Shown: positions 45,234 through 57,027 of the stretch, piece after piece
How the letters are laid out: each line of letters starts with the position of its first letter
Numbering within the stretch: the first letter of the stretch is position 1
From: Gremmenia infestans
Taxonomy: Eukaryota; Ascomycota; Leotiomycetes; Helotiales; Hamatocanthoscyphaceae
Reading direction: 5' to 3'
Assembly (NCBI GenBank): GCA_032629725.1
Contig: JAFEVB010000022.1
Location: forward strand, 1,860,001-1,924,000
DNA: 64,000 nucleotides
Program-made: the position numbers and the translations under genes
The notes under the pieces: model-generated
Seen by the model: only the letters and a program-made list of their open reading frames with translations
Told to the model about the DNA's origin: nothing
The model's database searches: none

Positions 45234-45486
45234 ATGAGCGGATGTGGATGTTCTGGCACTTCTAGCTGTAAGCCTCACTCACCTAATTTTACCCCTCTCC
45301 CATGCACCTCTCCCATGCACATGCACATGCACATGCCTCCCCTCCTTACCCTGCAAGTGCAGCTACTATATTGTACCCCCCTCCACACTCCATAAATAAG
45401 GTAAAGTGATACAGCAGTACCTTACTGACATATCAATACCAGGCAACTGCGGCACCGGCTGCTCATGCTCCAGCTGCGGAAAATAA
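45234..45486 (+). CDS. Metallothionein, 25 residues, spliced
   Basis: Exons 45234-45267 and 45443-45486 (34 and 44 bases) join in phase across a 175-base GT-AG intron and encode 25 residues with seven Cys. The pattern is CxC then CxC, CxC and CxxC-like spacing: MSGCGCSGTSSC, then NCGTGCSCSSCGK. This is the ascomycete copper-metallothionein pattern (Neurospora type, seven Cys in 25-26 residues) with no aromatic or hydrophobic residues. It binds Cu(I), and possibly Zn or Cd, in the cytosol as a chelator and storage peptide. It is far below usual ORF-length cutoffs. The intron carries CATGCA hexamer repeats. A TATA box lies 150 bases upstream, consistent with a strongly inducible gene. Confidence 0.93.
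45314..45337. repeat. CATGCA hexamer repeat in the metallothionein intron
   Basis: Four near-perfect tandem ATGCAC units seen directly in the intron. Confidence 0.8.
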
Positions 45487-46826
45487 ATCCTATCCTCACC
45501 ACGAGTTACCCATCGTCGCATCGCGACTCTCTTCACTTCATCGACGCGCTTCCATTAGTTTTTTGGGTTTCGATTGCACGGATGGGATGGGGGTTGTTTG
45601 ATATGATATGATGATACCAAGAAAAGAGGGAAAGAGGATGTTTCGTTATGAATGGATTTATGGATTGCGCTGTTTACGGATACTGAGTTATTACAAATGA
45701 CATTGTATCAACCAACGTCTTATCTCGAATTCTGGTATTGCTATTGCTGTTGCTGCGTATGATGTGTTTCTTGTGATACAACGACGATATCTACCGACTG
45801 GGCAGGAGTTTGTACCACAGCACAGCACTATGTGTTGCTGCCCAAGAAACGACAGGTATATTGTGCAGTACATCCGTGACGCCTTGCAGCTATTTCGCTG
45901 TCTTCTCGTCTCTTCTCTTCCTCGAACCTATTACACCTACCTATCCTTTCAGTCATACGCCAACTGGCTTTCTTTACGGTAATATATCTTTAATTGCCCA
46001 GACCGTTACATGTAATTACTCTACTCTATTTGTCGGGGTGCATGCATGCAGCTGCTGAAGTTTTACCTACGAACTCTTGAATATAGGGTATATTGGAATA
46101 CTCATTATCTTCGCACACAGCTAGGTACCTACCAACGGCTTTCTCTCTTCCCCGTCTTGATCCCCCATACTGCCCGTCTGCTTCCCTTACCTCATTCATC
46201 GTATTCTCTTCTCGTAGGTAGCATACCTTACAGCAATATCTCCCACGTGAGTAATGTGACAGAGTAGGTAAGTAGGTATCTTGTAAACGACAACGAGAGG
46301 TAGGTAGGATCCAAAGAACCGCCTATTCGACCTCTACCCCTATAACAAAGCTGCTCGCAGATTACCTATCCCGCAAATAAACGATACCACAGCAGCCAGC
46401 GCCAATACCAAGCCCTCCATCCCCCATCCCCATGATCCATCCCATCGAGATGGAGATAATAGTCCGGTGACCCTGTAGTGTAATCCCCACCCTCAAACCA
46501 TTCATCCTCCATCCCGTGTATGGTGTGTAGTACATACACATCACAGCCGAAAATATATCATATCACATGTGGAAATGCCAATGCCAATTCCAATACCAAT
46601 ACCAATGCCAGCCCTCCACATACACGTTCATCCACACCTCTTTCTTCCATTCCTATGCCCAGAGGATATAAGTATCTCTCGTTTCACCTCGCTCTTTCTT
46701 CTTTTTTGTTTGGATTTACACACGTACACGTACAAACACACAAACACAAACACAAACGGCTTTTACGAACGCCAGACAGACAGACAGAGATTACCATTAC
46801 AATCGCACATACACCAACCAGTAAAT
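45487..46826. other. Intergenic between the two cysteine-rich mini-genes
   Basis: 3' flank of the first metallothionein and promoter of the second mini-gene. Contains several TAGGTACCTA-like motifs (near 46121-46131 and 46264-46280) and the CCAAT array listed separately. No other gene recognised. Confidence 0.5.
46578..46606 (+). promoter_or_regulatory. Tandem (CCAATN)5 array
   Basis: Five CCAAT pentamers start at 46578, 46584, 46590, 46596 and 46602, exactly six bases apart. They lie about 220 bases upstream of the second cysteine-rich mini-gene, with a GATATAAG TATA-like box at 46665-46672 between. CCAAT is the HAP/CBC complex site in fungi. It may also be a simple hexamer repeat. Confidence 0.6.
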
Positions 46827-46966
46827 ATGGGTCCATGCGCATGCTGTAACTGCGCTACTTGCGACGGATGTTCATGCTGCAAGGTACATCACCCTTTTCA
46901 TTCCCTTCTCCTAATCCCCAATCCCCCATCCCCTTGTTAATCAACAATACGTATATGTAGCATTGA
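46827..46966 (+). CDS. Second metallothionein-like mini-gene, 20 residues with eight Cys
   Basis: Exon 46827-46883 (19 codons) plus exon 46961-46966 (one codon and stop), with a 77-base GT-AG intron and a GTTAATC branch region. The peptide has eight Cys in 20 residues in a CxCCxCxxCxxCxCC arrangement, followed by Lys and a terminal His. Unspliced read-through would instead add about 18 residues of non-cysteine sequence. The density and pairing of Cys are those of metallothioneins, but the sequence is not a copy of the first gene. Its own promoter features (CCAAT array, TATA-like box, C/A-rich leader) support a real gene. Metal preference unknown. Confidence 0.75.
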
Positions 46967-47930
46967 ATCAACCCGCCAACCTAACCCAATCTTCTCTCTT
47001 CGAGTAAACAAGCGAGGACTGGGAGACGGATATGACATGACAAGCTGAGATGGATGGGAATGGGAATAGGAAGCGTGTGAGGATTTCTCGTTATCTGGGT
47101 TGGAATTGACTGGGGGGTTCTTCTTGGAAGGAAGGAAAGTTTGGGGGAAGGAAGCTCGGAAGGAAGGTGAGGAACGCTCTTTATGTTGGGGATTTTAGGT
47201 AATGAGGAATGAATGAATGGATTATCCACTACTTTGCTTCTTCTCGAGTGCTTCAGTGATAATACGGGCTTGATGAATGAATGAGATGAATAAAGCGTGA
47301 CCATCTCATCTATCCATTTCAATCCCAAACAACAATACTTTTAACCATTCACATTCCACATTCCACATAAACACAAAACAATAACGTAGCAAGTAAGTAA
47401 ATTAAAGAGAACAGACTAGCTAGTAGCTAGCTAGCTAGCTATGTATCACTTGATTACCTATGTGTATATAATCCCTGAAACCGTGACGTTTAATGCAGCT
47501 ACCGGTCCGTAGTTATTTCTGAACTGCACAACAGAATGAATATGAAAGTGGAGGTGGAAGTGGAAGTAGGAGTGCAAGTAGAAATGCAGTGGAGTAGATG
47601 CCGTGCGTCGGCTGAATGACTTGATAATCACAAGTAAACAGACATACTGTAGCGGACCCGAGCAGGTATACTTACCATACACGAGGGCTTTACTAATATA
47701 CTTAAACGCGGACAAGTCAATCCGTGTAGGAGAGCACTGCTGTGTTATAGCGGTAGTGAGTAGGTGAGTCTACTTTACACATCTATCATTTTGGTATCCG
47801 TACACACTCGCTCGCTGCTCCGCCATCTAAATATATACAATACTCATTCATAGCTTGTCCATTCCCTTCCATTCCATCCTTCTAGAATACATGCCTCCTC
47901 CTCCTCTCTCAACCTGTTCCTTCCATCACC
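46967..47930. other. Intergenic, 0.96 kb
   Basis: 3' flanks of the mini-gene and of SAM50 (convergent). Includes the CTAG repeat listed separately. No gene recognised. Confidence 0.5.
47415..47440. repeat. CTAG tetramer microsatellite
   Basis: Run of (CTAG)n units with one interruption, seen directly. Confidence 0.8.
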
Positions 47931-49626
47931 TTATAGAAAATTGATCCCCACCCCAAACTGCAAGCCCTTCCTCGCATCCTCCCCTCTCCTCACCACAAGC
48001 GGCAAGCTGAAGTTCAACTCAAACCTCGCGATAGGGTGCGCGTACACAACACCAACACCAGCCGCCAGACTGGGTAATCCATCGGCGAGGCCTACAATAG
48101 TGCTATACACGCTCTGGCTCGTATTGCCCCCCTTGTCCTTCAAAGCCAGTAGCCGGCCACCGTTGGCGAATAGTTGTAATCGGAGAGGTGTGTCTTTGCC
48201 TACGCGAGGGAAGGGAATGAGGAGGTTGGAGGAAAATGCTGCGTAGATATCACCACCTACTCCGTCATTCCCGTCGCGTGGACCGAGACCACCGATATTG
48301 AAGCCGCGGATGTCGGTTGGGCCACCGAGTTGGAAACGGTCGTTGACTCGACTTGGGACAGGCGCGCCGCCGAATCCGACGGGCAAGGGGTATAGCATTC
48401 CTGCTCGCAGACCTGTGGAGAAAGACACGCCGCTATCGCCTTTTATCCCGGGGATGGGGATAGGTACCGCGGCGTTGGTTTCTAATTCGCTTTTCCAAAA
48501 GCCTACATCGCCACGTAGAGGACCCCAGCCAGCGATCTCGGAGACTGTCTTAAGCAGATATCCGCGGGAGGGGAGGAGAGGGTTGTCGCGGTGATCGGAA
48601 GTCCAGGTATGCGATATACTGCTCTTGACGCTATCACCAGCATCAGTTCTTACTGTAGGTGATGCACCCGCAGCTAGATTTGTGATTTGTCGCCATACGC
48701 CCGAGTAGGATACTTGGTGTCCACTCCCGCCCTTTGTCGCCCAGCTGTATTTCAATCCTGCTCCTTTCAAAACTTCTTCATGGCTAGCCCAGGGTTTGGA
48801 GGTTGAGGATGCATGGCCATCGATTGTGAGGCGTTTATCTGGATCACTAGCTATCGGGGTGTCGAAGATAGCTTGGTAGGAGGAGCGAGTACGTGTTCCT
48901 TTCGAGGCATTCAGGGAGAGGGATTCGGCGCCGCCAAAAATGTTGCGCCATAACAGATTGCCGTATGCTGAACCTTCTACGTTGCCTATGTCGGTGCCGG
49001 TTTTGAGGTTTACGCGGCCGCGCTCGCGGGCGGAGAGGAAGATGTTTATGTCGGTCGGGGTTGAGGAGGGATCGGTGGGTGAGGGTTTGTCGATGAACAT
49101 GGAGACATCATGGTAGATTTCTAAAGAGGTGTAAGAATGCGGTTTGAGATAGAGGGGAACAAAGACAAACCAAAACGTCGGAGCTTGTCTGCTGCTGATC
49201 CGGCTTCTTGTAATGCTTCTGATAATGTGTATGGTGCATCTCTATTCGCGCTGAGAATTGGACTGAATAACCGGTCTAGAAAAGATCTTCTGGTGTGCTG
49301 AGAACCTTGACCGATGAGGCGGATGGAGGAGATGGTGACCGGGAGAGTGGAATTGCTGGCGATCTGGTGCCCATTAACATCCAGCTCTTGAACAGTATAT
49401 CGTCACATACCAGATCCTTCAGTCTCTGCGCAGCTTTGGCATTATGGGCTTCTTCTCTTTCCCTCAATTCCTTGACCTTCTCTTCCAACCTTTTGTTATC
49501 GGGATTGCGGAGACTCTCGAGGAGCTGGACAATAAATAATTAGCAATTGACCTTACAAACACAAATCATCGCTCTCCCTGGAGAATCCCGACTTACATTA
49601 ACCCCGGATTCATTATTTGAAGCCAT
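47931..49626 (-). CDS. SAM50: SAM50/TOB55, mitochondrial outer-membrane beta-barrel assembly protein
   Basis: Core subunit of the SAM complex that inserts beta-barrel proteins into the mitochondrial outer membrane. Four exons (49626-49597, 49524-49411, 49363-49171, 49120-47931) give 508 residues, the usual length. The N-terminal helix (RLEEKVKELREREEAHNAKA) is followed by the POTRA-like region (SNSTLPVTISSIRLIGQG, FSPILSANRDAPYTLSEALQ). The Omp85 barrel contains GNVEGSAYGNLLWRNIFGGA, SSISHTWTSDHRDNPLLPSR and the diagnostic QLGGPTDIRGFNIGGLGPRD with the conserved RGF loop. It ends in a final strand (RKGLQFGVGINFL) with a C-terminal aromatic/hydrophobic pattern. Divergent from UBC6. Confidence 0.97.
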
Positions 49627-49940
49627 TCCCAACTCCCTTTCCTGCTGCTAGGTCTTGTTTTTGGTGGTTGGCTTCCGTCTGCTCAGAAGAATGGTGCTGA
49701 CTAATCCCTAGCCCGAGGCTGAGTTCGATGGACTGACGGCCTAACGGCACTCACATAAAGAACAACGAACCCCAAGCATGCAACCTTGATAGTTCTACAA
49801 CAACCCAATACATCTGATTCTTCGACCTTCTAGTCTGTCCCTCTCTCTTTAATCGCGCGCAACTCCACGACAGTACAACCTGCCCGGTATCAGGCCTCAA
49901 AAGCTCTCTGCGACAATCCAGCCTTGGTCCGTCATCGAAC
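49627..49940. promoter_or_regulatory. Shared divergent promoter, SAM50 and UBC6
   Basis: 314 bases between the two start codons. No specific element recognised. Confidence 0.5.
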
Positions 49941-50905
49941 ATGGCAAGCCGAGCAGCGAACAAGCGGGTACAAGTTCTCCAGATTAGTTTATATTTATTT
50001 GCAGATGTTATAGACACTATAGATACTACAGATACTAACTACGAACAGCTTACCCGCGAATACAAGACAATATCCGAAAACCCACCTCCATACATCGTCG
50101 CACACCCCTCTGAATCAAACATTCTTGAGTACGCCTCTCATCCCATCCCTGCCGTGACCCCTCCTACTCCTCCCCCCACTAACCACTCCCCAGATGGCAT
50201 TACATCCTCACCGGCCCTCCAGATACCCCCTATCATAATGGTCAATACTGGGGCACCCTAATCTTCCCACCCAACTACCCCTTCGCACCCCCCGCAATCC
50301 GAATGCACACTCCCAGCGGGCGCTTCCAGCCATCCACGCGTCTGTGTCTCTCCATCTCCGACTTCCACCCCAAATCCTTCAACCCCGCCTGGGAAGTCAG
50401 TACGATCCTCATCGGACTCCTCTCGTTTATGACGTCTGAAGAGATGACAACCGGCTCGGTCGGTGCCTCGGAAGTAGAGCGGAAGTGGGCTGCCAATAGG
50501 AGTAGATGGTGGAACTCGACGGGAGGGGGGAGTTGGAAGGGTGAGGGAGCCAAAGTGCAAAAGGGGAATGTTAAGGCTGGGGATGGTGGCGCCAAGTTTA
50601 GGGCTGAGTGGGAGGACCTAGATAAGGAGAACTGGAAGTGGATGAAGGAGAATAAGATTGATGCTGCAACCGGGATGGCTATTATTGATCCTAACGATGT
50701 TGCTGCGTCCGGCAGCTGTGGACCGACAATAGGAGGACTGAGGCGACCGAGTGGGAGTGTTCCTGTAGTTGGGACTGTGGTTGAGGGGGGTCGTGAGGGT
50801 GGCAGTTGGATTGGCAGGAACAAGTTCAAGGTTGCCGGGGGAGTCATTTTTGTATATGTGCTTATTGCCCGTTTACTAGGTAATGGGACTGAGGGGGGTG
50901 CTTAG
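49941..50905 (+). CDS. UBC6: Ubiquitin-conjugating enzyme E2, tail-anchored (UBC6/UBE2J type)
   Basis: ER-membrane E2 of the ER-associated degradation pathway. Three exons (49941-49967, 49968-50048 intron, 50049-50128, 50129-50193 intron, 50194-50905) give 272 residues. The E2 core starts LTREYKTISENPPPYIVAHP, followed by WHYILTGPPDTPYHNGQYWG and PPNYPFAPPAIRMHTPSGRF. The active-site Cys is Cys87 in STRLCLSISDFHPKSFNPAW, the same position as in yeast Ubc6, and the usual HPN is replaced by the family-typical segment. A linker of about 120 residues leads to a C-terminal TM anchor (VAGGVIFVYVLIARLLG). The phase of each join is exact. Confidence 0.97.
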
Positions 50906-51424
50906 GGTTGGACATGATGAACTGGATATATCCACGGAGTTAAGGGAGGCTTGTATGAATATTCATTTCTTTCTTCGGTCATGTAGGGATATAGCAAGGC
51001 GTCTAGGCTTTGAAAATTCGGATAGATATATGACCTGGTTCCCTGTCCATCATATACCTTGCAGCTTAACCAATAAAAATCGTCCATTACATACATTCAT
51101 CTGATCAGTACGTGATATCTTGATTCCTTTTTGGTATATAAAGCCGAACCCATGACCTGAACATTCTGGCAGCCGTGTAAAGCTCGGAGGCTATTTGTTC
51201 CCAGATATGTTAAGTTCAATCATGTAGTTGGAAACTGAACAGTACTTTGATGTGAAACAAAGATCGAAATGCTATCTATGTCCTTCCTCAACAACCTGAA
51301 ACCCGCAAGGGTGACGTATTTATCTGCCAAACCAAATACTTATTCGAGCAATGTTTAGTAGCTGGGGGCATAGATCTGTTCAAATCGAGGTTTCATCGCA
51401 TATATTTCAATCAGTCTTCAGAAA

Positions 51425-53506
51425 GTTGCTGTCAAGTCATTCCATTCATTCACGCGGCGCCCAGCCGGTAATCTGATTCGTTGGCGGTGCCATGATTGAT
51501 TGTGTGCCTATAGAACGCTCGCTCCAAGAGACACAGAGCTCTGTGCATACCGATAGGAAAGTTTTCCAAGCAGTCTCTTGCGGTCGTTTCGTAGACCCTA
51601 TCGAGCTTCGAAGCAATTTGGACGGCGAGCGTATTTTATGTTCCTGATAGCATGAGAAGCCAGCTTGTTTTGCTGAAAGAGAAGATAGACCGTTTAATGA
51701 GGTGGGCAGGGATTGTTGTGATTTTTTTGGTGCCCTTTTCCTTCGCATGGCCCCAACTTTGAAGTTGTACTGATACAACCTCTTTTGTATACCTATTCTC
51801 GAGCTTATTTTGGTTGTTACAGTGAGTGATCACACTTTGTACTTTGCAAAGGTGTCGATAAAAGGAAGCTATGTTGTAGATGAGCAGTATTCTATCCCTT
51901 TCAAGGTTCACGCCCATAATTTTACATGTCTTTGAGCCTGGGTCAGATCTTCAGATCTTCAGAAACATATGATATAGCGGAGCTCATTAGACAGTTCCGA
52001 GAAGCCAGCTTAGCAATGCTTGGGTGTGTAACCCACCTCATGGTATGCATCCATTTGGCCGCAAAGCGGTTTGTTTTCAAGTCTTCCCATTCATTCATTG
52101 AATAATTCTCAAGGTTATACCCAATTCAATATGCCAGCCGATTCCAGCTCTCCTTCCATGCACGAACCGTCACTATTAGCGTAATTGACGCAGATCTCAT
52201 TCTGCCAAAACACCTCTCAGATTACCACTCCTTATATGTCCTTGGTCATTTTTACTATTCTTGTTGTATATTTTAATAACGCCTGGGATCTTCTTTCATA
52301 GGTCTTGCCCCGGTTCCACATGACAGCGGAAGTGATTCACTTTTCCCTGTCCTTGCGCGGCTTGGGTATAAAAGATAATTTTGGGACAACTGAAGACTGG
52401 AGGTACAGTTTCAGTCTAGTAACCCCCAGAACGGTCCTATCGCTCTTGGTGGAGACTGTCTTAATGTTTGCTGAAGACCTGTTCTGATCTTCTGCAAACT
52501 TACATTTTCAAACACGGACTCTCCTAAATTATCGGCGAGATCCTGAACTATTAGCAGGAGATACTATTTCATCGCGCATAACGTTCGGTCACAGTGATAG
52601 TTGCTGTCAAGTGTTCCATCTATTCAATCCCTATTTATTGCTTGAGTCATGTACTAGTCCATGTGTCAGAAAGTTTACATTAAGGAAAGATTTAATAAGA
52701 TGTTCCTCATTGGACTCTTATATAAACTGAAGTCGCTACTGAAGTCGCTATATGTCTTGGAATGGTGAGATGGCTTTTAGTTTACAGTTTAGTTTTACCT
52801 AAACCATGGAGCTGTTTGATACGCATTTTCTAGCTTCGCATTATCGAATACGGACCCCGCTTACGTGGCCTTGCATCTGTTAGTGTATAAAGCGAAGCAG
52901 AATCGCTGCTTCCTTCTGTTTTTGGTCATACTATCAACTTGTCAACTCCATCGAAACCGAAGATTAGCACTAGGCTGTCCGGGGAGAAACTGCACTATCG
53001 GGTCTGTCGCTTTTTCAACAAATGTTTTGAAATCACTTGAGCGGAATGGCTGAAGCTGGAGAGTGTTTTCCATTCGGTCGTGAGCAGAGTTACTGTCAGT
53101 TAGTTTCGTTTATACATTCAGAAGCAACCCCCAATTACATTACGCTTGTTGCCGATTTTTAATACTTTATCTCTATATAAAACTATAACAGTCCGGAAAC
53201 CGTTTTATACACTATTCTGGCATCAAACTGAATTTCCAGGCTTAAGAGTGAATGCACCCTTCAGGCATGGTTTGCCACTGATAAAAGAGGCAGATGTATT
53301 CCGGAAGAATTCAAGTTTCAGTTCCAAATTCAAAGCACGAGCCCGACTCAATGGCTTTGAGTATTTTTTGCCATCTGCTAAACTAGGGTTCAAGCTACGC
53401 ATATGTGCCCCACGTCATGGAAGCTGTTCAAACTATTGTTTCTATAGCTGTTAGTAAAGGAAAGATCACATTCGGTCATAACTTATACGACGAGTTGCTG
53501 TCAAGT
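51425..53506. repeat. Degenerate dispersed repeat with GTTGCTGTCAAGT core
   Basis: Exact GTTGCTGTCAAGT copies at 51425-51437, 52600-52612 and 53494-53506, and a diverged copy at about 53088. In three cases TTCGGTC lies 15-25 bases before it (about 52584, 53075 and 53475). Adjacent sequence also shows partial similarity (TTTCATCGC...ATA before the first two). Confidence 0.55.
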
Positions 53507-53549
53507 TATATGCGTTCACTAATTTTCCGACGATACCATAATAACCTAA

Positions 53550-54720
53550 CATTGTTACATACGATATTCACACATGTTAGAAAAAGACGCCTACCTTAAG
53601 AAATAAGCTCTTCCTAACATGTTATATTAATAGACCATCTTATTCGGAGGTTAAGGCAGTATGTCTTATCCTGGGTAAGATTTCTCATAATCTATAAAGC
53701 TACAAAGCAATTCTACTTATAGTCCTAAGTCCGTCGTCCGAGATAGTGAGAAGTATGAGGTACGTATTCACTATAACATTTCTCTTGATCTTCGGATGCA
53801 ATATTAAGCCTAAGCCTCAAATTAATTATATGGTAGGTTTGCAAGTCAATGACCTTAATTACTATAGGAAAATATATAGATTGAGAAGTTTATTTCCGTT
53901 TCCATAGAGCTTTTGTTGCCTATGTCGTCTCATATGAGGAGATATGCCTACTTAGACTTATAAAAATTTACGCCTGAATACTACCTAGAGACTCATTGGT
54001 CGGTTATTCCACCCTCTAGAATAAATAGGGCAAATAGGTAAAAACCCGGGGATATCCGGAAAACTTTCGAAATCTTATAGCAGATCAGTAATAAGCCGTA
54101 GAAGCTATTAATAGTTCTCGAAGCAGTAAACTTTCTAGTCAATTTCTAGGACCCCTCCTTTTTGATTACCCGGTCCGGCCCGAAAATGTAGCCCGGCCCG
54201 AGACCCACTTTCCGGGCTGAAACATCACAGATGTATCTAGTGTTACTTTCTATTAATAAAGAGTTTAAAAAAGCGTATAGAAGCCCTCTATCTAGCTAAG
54301 TGGCAGATTATGCAATCTTAGAATAAAAGGGACGTATATCAAATTCTCCCTTTTTTACAGCTACTCTTATTTAACATTCGACTGCCTGTATGACCTCTAG
54401 GTTGTTATATATTTTGTGTTCTACTTGAGAGTAGAGCTGACACTCGAGTAAAATTGGCACGGAGCTACTTTATGAGTAGGAGCTTAGAGAAACCTCGTGG
54501 CTCCGCATACCTAGGCTGGTAACTATCATAACCCAACTCCAAGCTTAATGATTAAATCGAATATCTGCGCCGCCTGAAAACATATAAAGTTGCAATTTAA
54601 TATATATAGAAAGCGACCGCTAAGCGCCGTAAATCAAGACCCTTTTTCGCTCGCTTACTTCGCTTAACGTTCCAAAAGGGGAAACCTACTTGGGCACTAG
54701 CGTCTACGTCTTGGTATGAG
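53550..54720. mobile_element. Possible decayed transposable-element sequence
   Basis: AT-rich, stop-rich block. A segment at about 54168-54229 carries CCGGCCCG repeats and ends CCGGGCTGAAACATCACAG, which resembles the subterminal GC-rich repeats and CAGTGATG-like ends of fungal hAT transposons. No transposase reading frame remains and the other end was not found. Low confidence. Confidence 0.35.
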
Positions 54721-57027
54721 TATGCTTATACGACACGTCCATATACAATCATGGATCTGCGTTATGCATGATTTATCCTTTGGAAGATCATGTAATCGGT
54801 GCGTCGGAGTGCGGTCCTAAGAAAGTCAAAATGGGAGAGACGGGACAATATTGCAGAAGACTGGCGATAAGACGGTGTTGCAAGACGTCTTTTCCACCCA
54901 AGCATCAATGCAGTGGGCTGCCTTACATGGTCAATGCCCAAGCCCGGGGTGTTGGTCCGGTAAAAATGCGGGGAATATCTAAGGTGTGCTTGTAAGTATC
55001 TATCGGCAAGTGCAACTCGGTGTCGTGGGGAGTTGGGTAAAGAAGGTCATGGGGGCATAACTTTCGTAGATTAATGTGTTCGCGCAACCTTCATTGATTA
55101 TGCAGCTCAAACGTCGTAGAAAACTTCCTTTATCAGACAAGTTGAGGTCGAATTCTCTATATCCCACTCTCTTCTCAACGTCAAGTGCCGTTTGGAGACA
55201 ACTTATTAGGGAAAGGTGCACCGATGCTGATCGGTCATCAATGCAAAACATGAATCAGCATTTCCAGAATTGGAGATAATCTGGTTTGCTGATACTAATC
55301 TACAAAGTACATACAGTATATACATCCTACCTTGGGATATGCAACCTCTTCTTTTCAACGGGCATTGAGATGCTCACTTTTCGAGACAGTCACCTCTTAG
55401 CGCTTACTCTGGTATAGTATGTATGCAATCGCAAGATTAACCACCGATCTATAGCTCGTATGTTGTCTGCATCTTCAAGCATGCATCATTGGTGAAGTCA
55501 GCACTCCACCCTTTCGGGATGTTTTACGCTAATGCGTTGTGGCTGGAGTACGAGCAAATACCACGAGCCTAAGAAAGCCAAAGTCCAGCTAGGATGTCTT
55601 AAACTCCGTCCTACCTGAGAAGCAGCAAGAGGTTTCACCACAAGAGTCGTGCTATTAGAATCGGCTACTGTTCTATTTGGATATTGACTATCTGCAAGAG
55701 AGTACGTATTCAAAGGATCGTTTTGCTTGTCGTCCCCTCGTCCCCTCTTCTCCCGAAAAATTATAAATTACAAGTCACGAAGATCCCGAGAAACAAATAG
55801 ACATGCAAAGCTTGGGCATCTATCTAATTGTAGATGTTGAGGAACTAGCTTCGTGTTGCGCAATCTTTTGGCGGACTATCTCCAATGAGATGGTCGTAAC
55901 TATCAGCTAATCAGGAAGCTTCCGCATTTACAACACCAGTAATGCAGTCAGGTTCTGGGATAAGGGGGACGAGTTTCAAAGTTGCCTCGTGCTCATTGAC
56001 GCTATGTAGATACTAGTAAGTTTTCGACCACAAATATGGCACATGACCCATAGTTTCCATCCCGTCCAAAGCCAAATATATAATAGATATATCGAATCGG
56101 AAAATATCATCCTTCCAATTTCTTCTTACTTCACGTGTCCTGCAAGGAGCTGAAGGTGTATCGCATGGATTGTGGTCCTCGCGAGCACGCTTCGGCAAAG
56201 AGAGAATTCGAATGCAACTTATTCGTTACTTGATAAAGACTAGCTATCTTCCAAAGCTATTCGCGACAAATTTTGACATCAAGACACACTGAATTTTATG
56301 ACACTTGCCGCGGTGTTCTATTTTTAGACGCGGTCGGGTGGAAGCTGCATTATATGCATACCAGAGAGGAGCTACTAGCGGAAGGATTCGCTTCAGACGT
56401 GCGGCGGCCACGCAGTTGCCATGCACTTCAGGGCTAGTGGTGCATCCTCCCCTTCGAAATAACAAACACATGGTTAGGTTGCATTCCACCCGAACTATTT
56501 CAGCCCTGTGGTAAGACCATGATGAGGTGGGGAAGGGTTCACGGGGAGCTCGGAAGGCTGAAGCTATTTGGCGCGCCGTGGGTCTACACGACAATACCGA
56601 ATCATGCCGAACAGCAACCAGCTAGATTGCAAAAGCAAAAGCTCGAAGGATGGTAGAAGCAAGAGTGCGGCAACTCACAGACAGAGGAGCATTACGCGAG
56701 ATCGCCATGTTGGAGTCTCAGGATGTCCAGCTGGACTTACCTCCAATTGCAGCGAACCTCTGCTTTAATCAATAATCGATATTGACTGAAGAGGTAATAG
56801 TGAAGGTGACCAATATATTGAGTTCAACATTCCATGTATCAAACCGTGTGAATAGTGTGAAGCACATCACCCTCTTCTAGTCTGCTGTCCAGATTCACTC
56901 CTGTAAGCTCTCACCCCCCACTCTCTTGTGATACTTCAATTAACATGAGTTATAAATGTAGGTATTCCCAGAAAGTCAGACCTTGTCCTTCCAAACTTTG
57001 AAGTATTTCTTAAATTTTCACATTCAA

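Larger units (their letters stand above)
50906..57027. other. Gene-poor region, 6.1 kb, with degenerate repeats
   Basis: No protein family is recognised in any frame across this stretch. It contains several copies of a degenerate motif (ATTCGGTC... GTTGCTGTCAAGT), an AT-rich block at about 53.6-54.7 kb that looks like decayed repeat sequence, and one GC-rich segment resembling a transposon end (both listed separately). The last few hundred bases are the promoter of the F-box-like gene. Confidence 0.55.
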
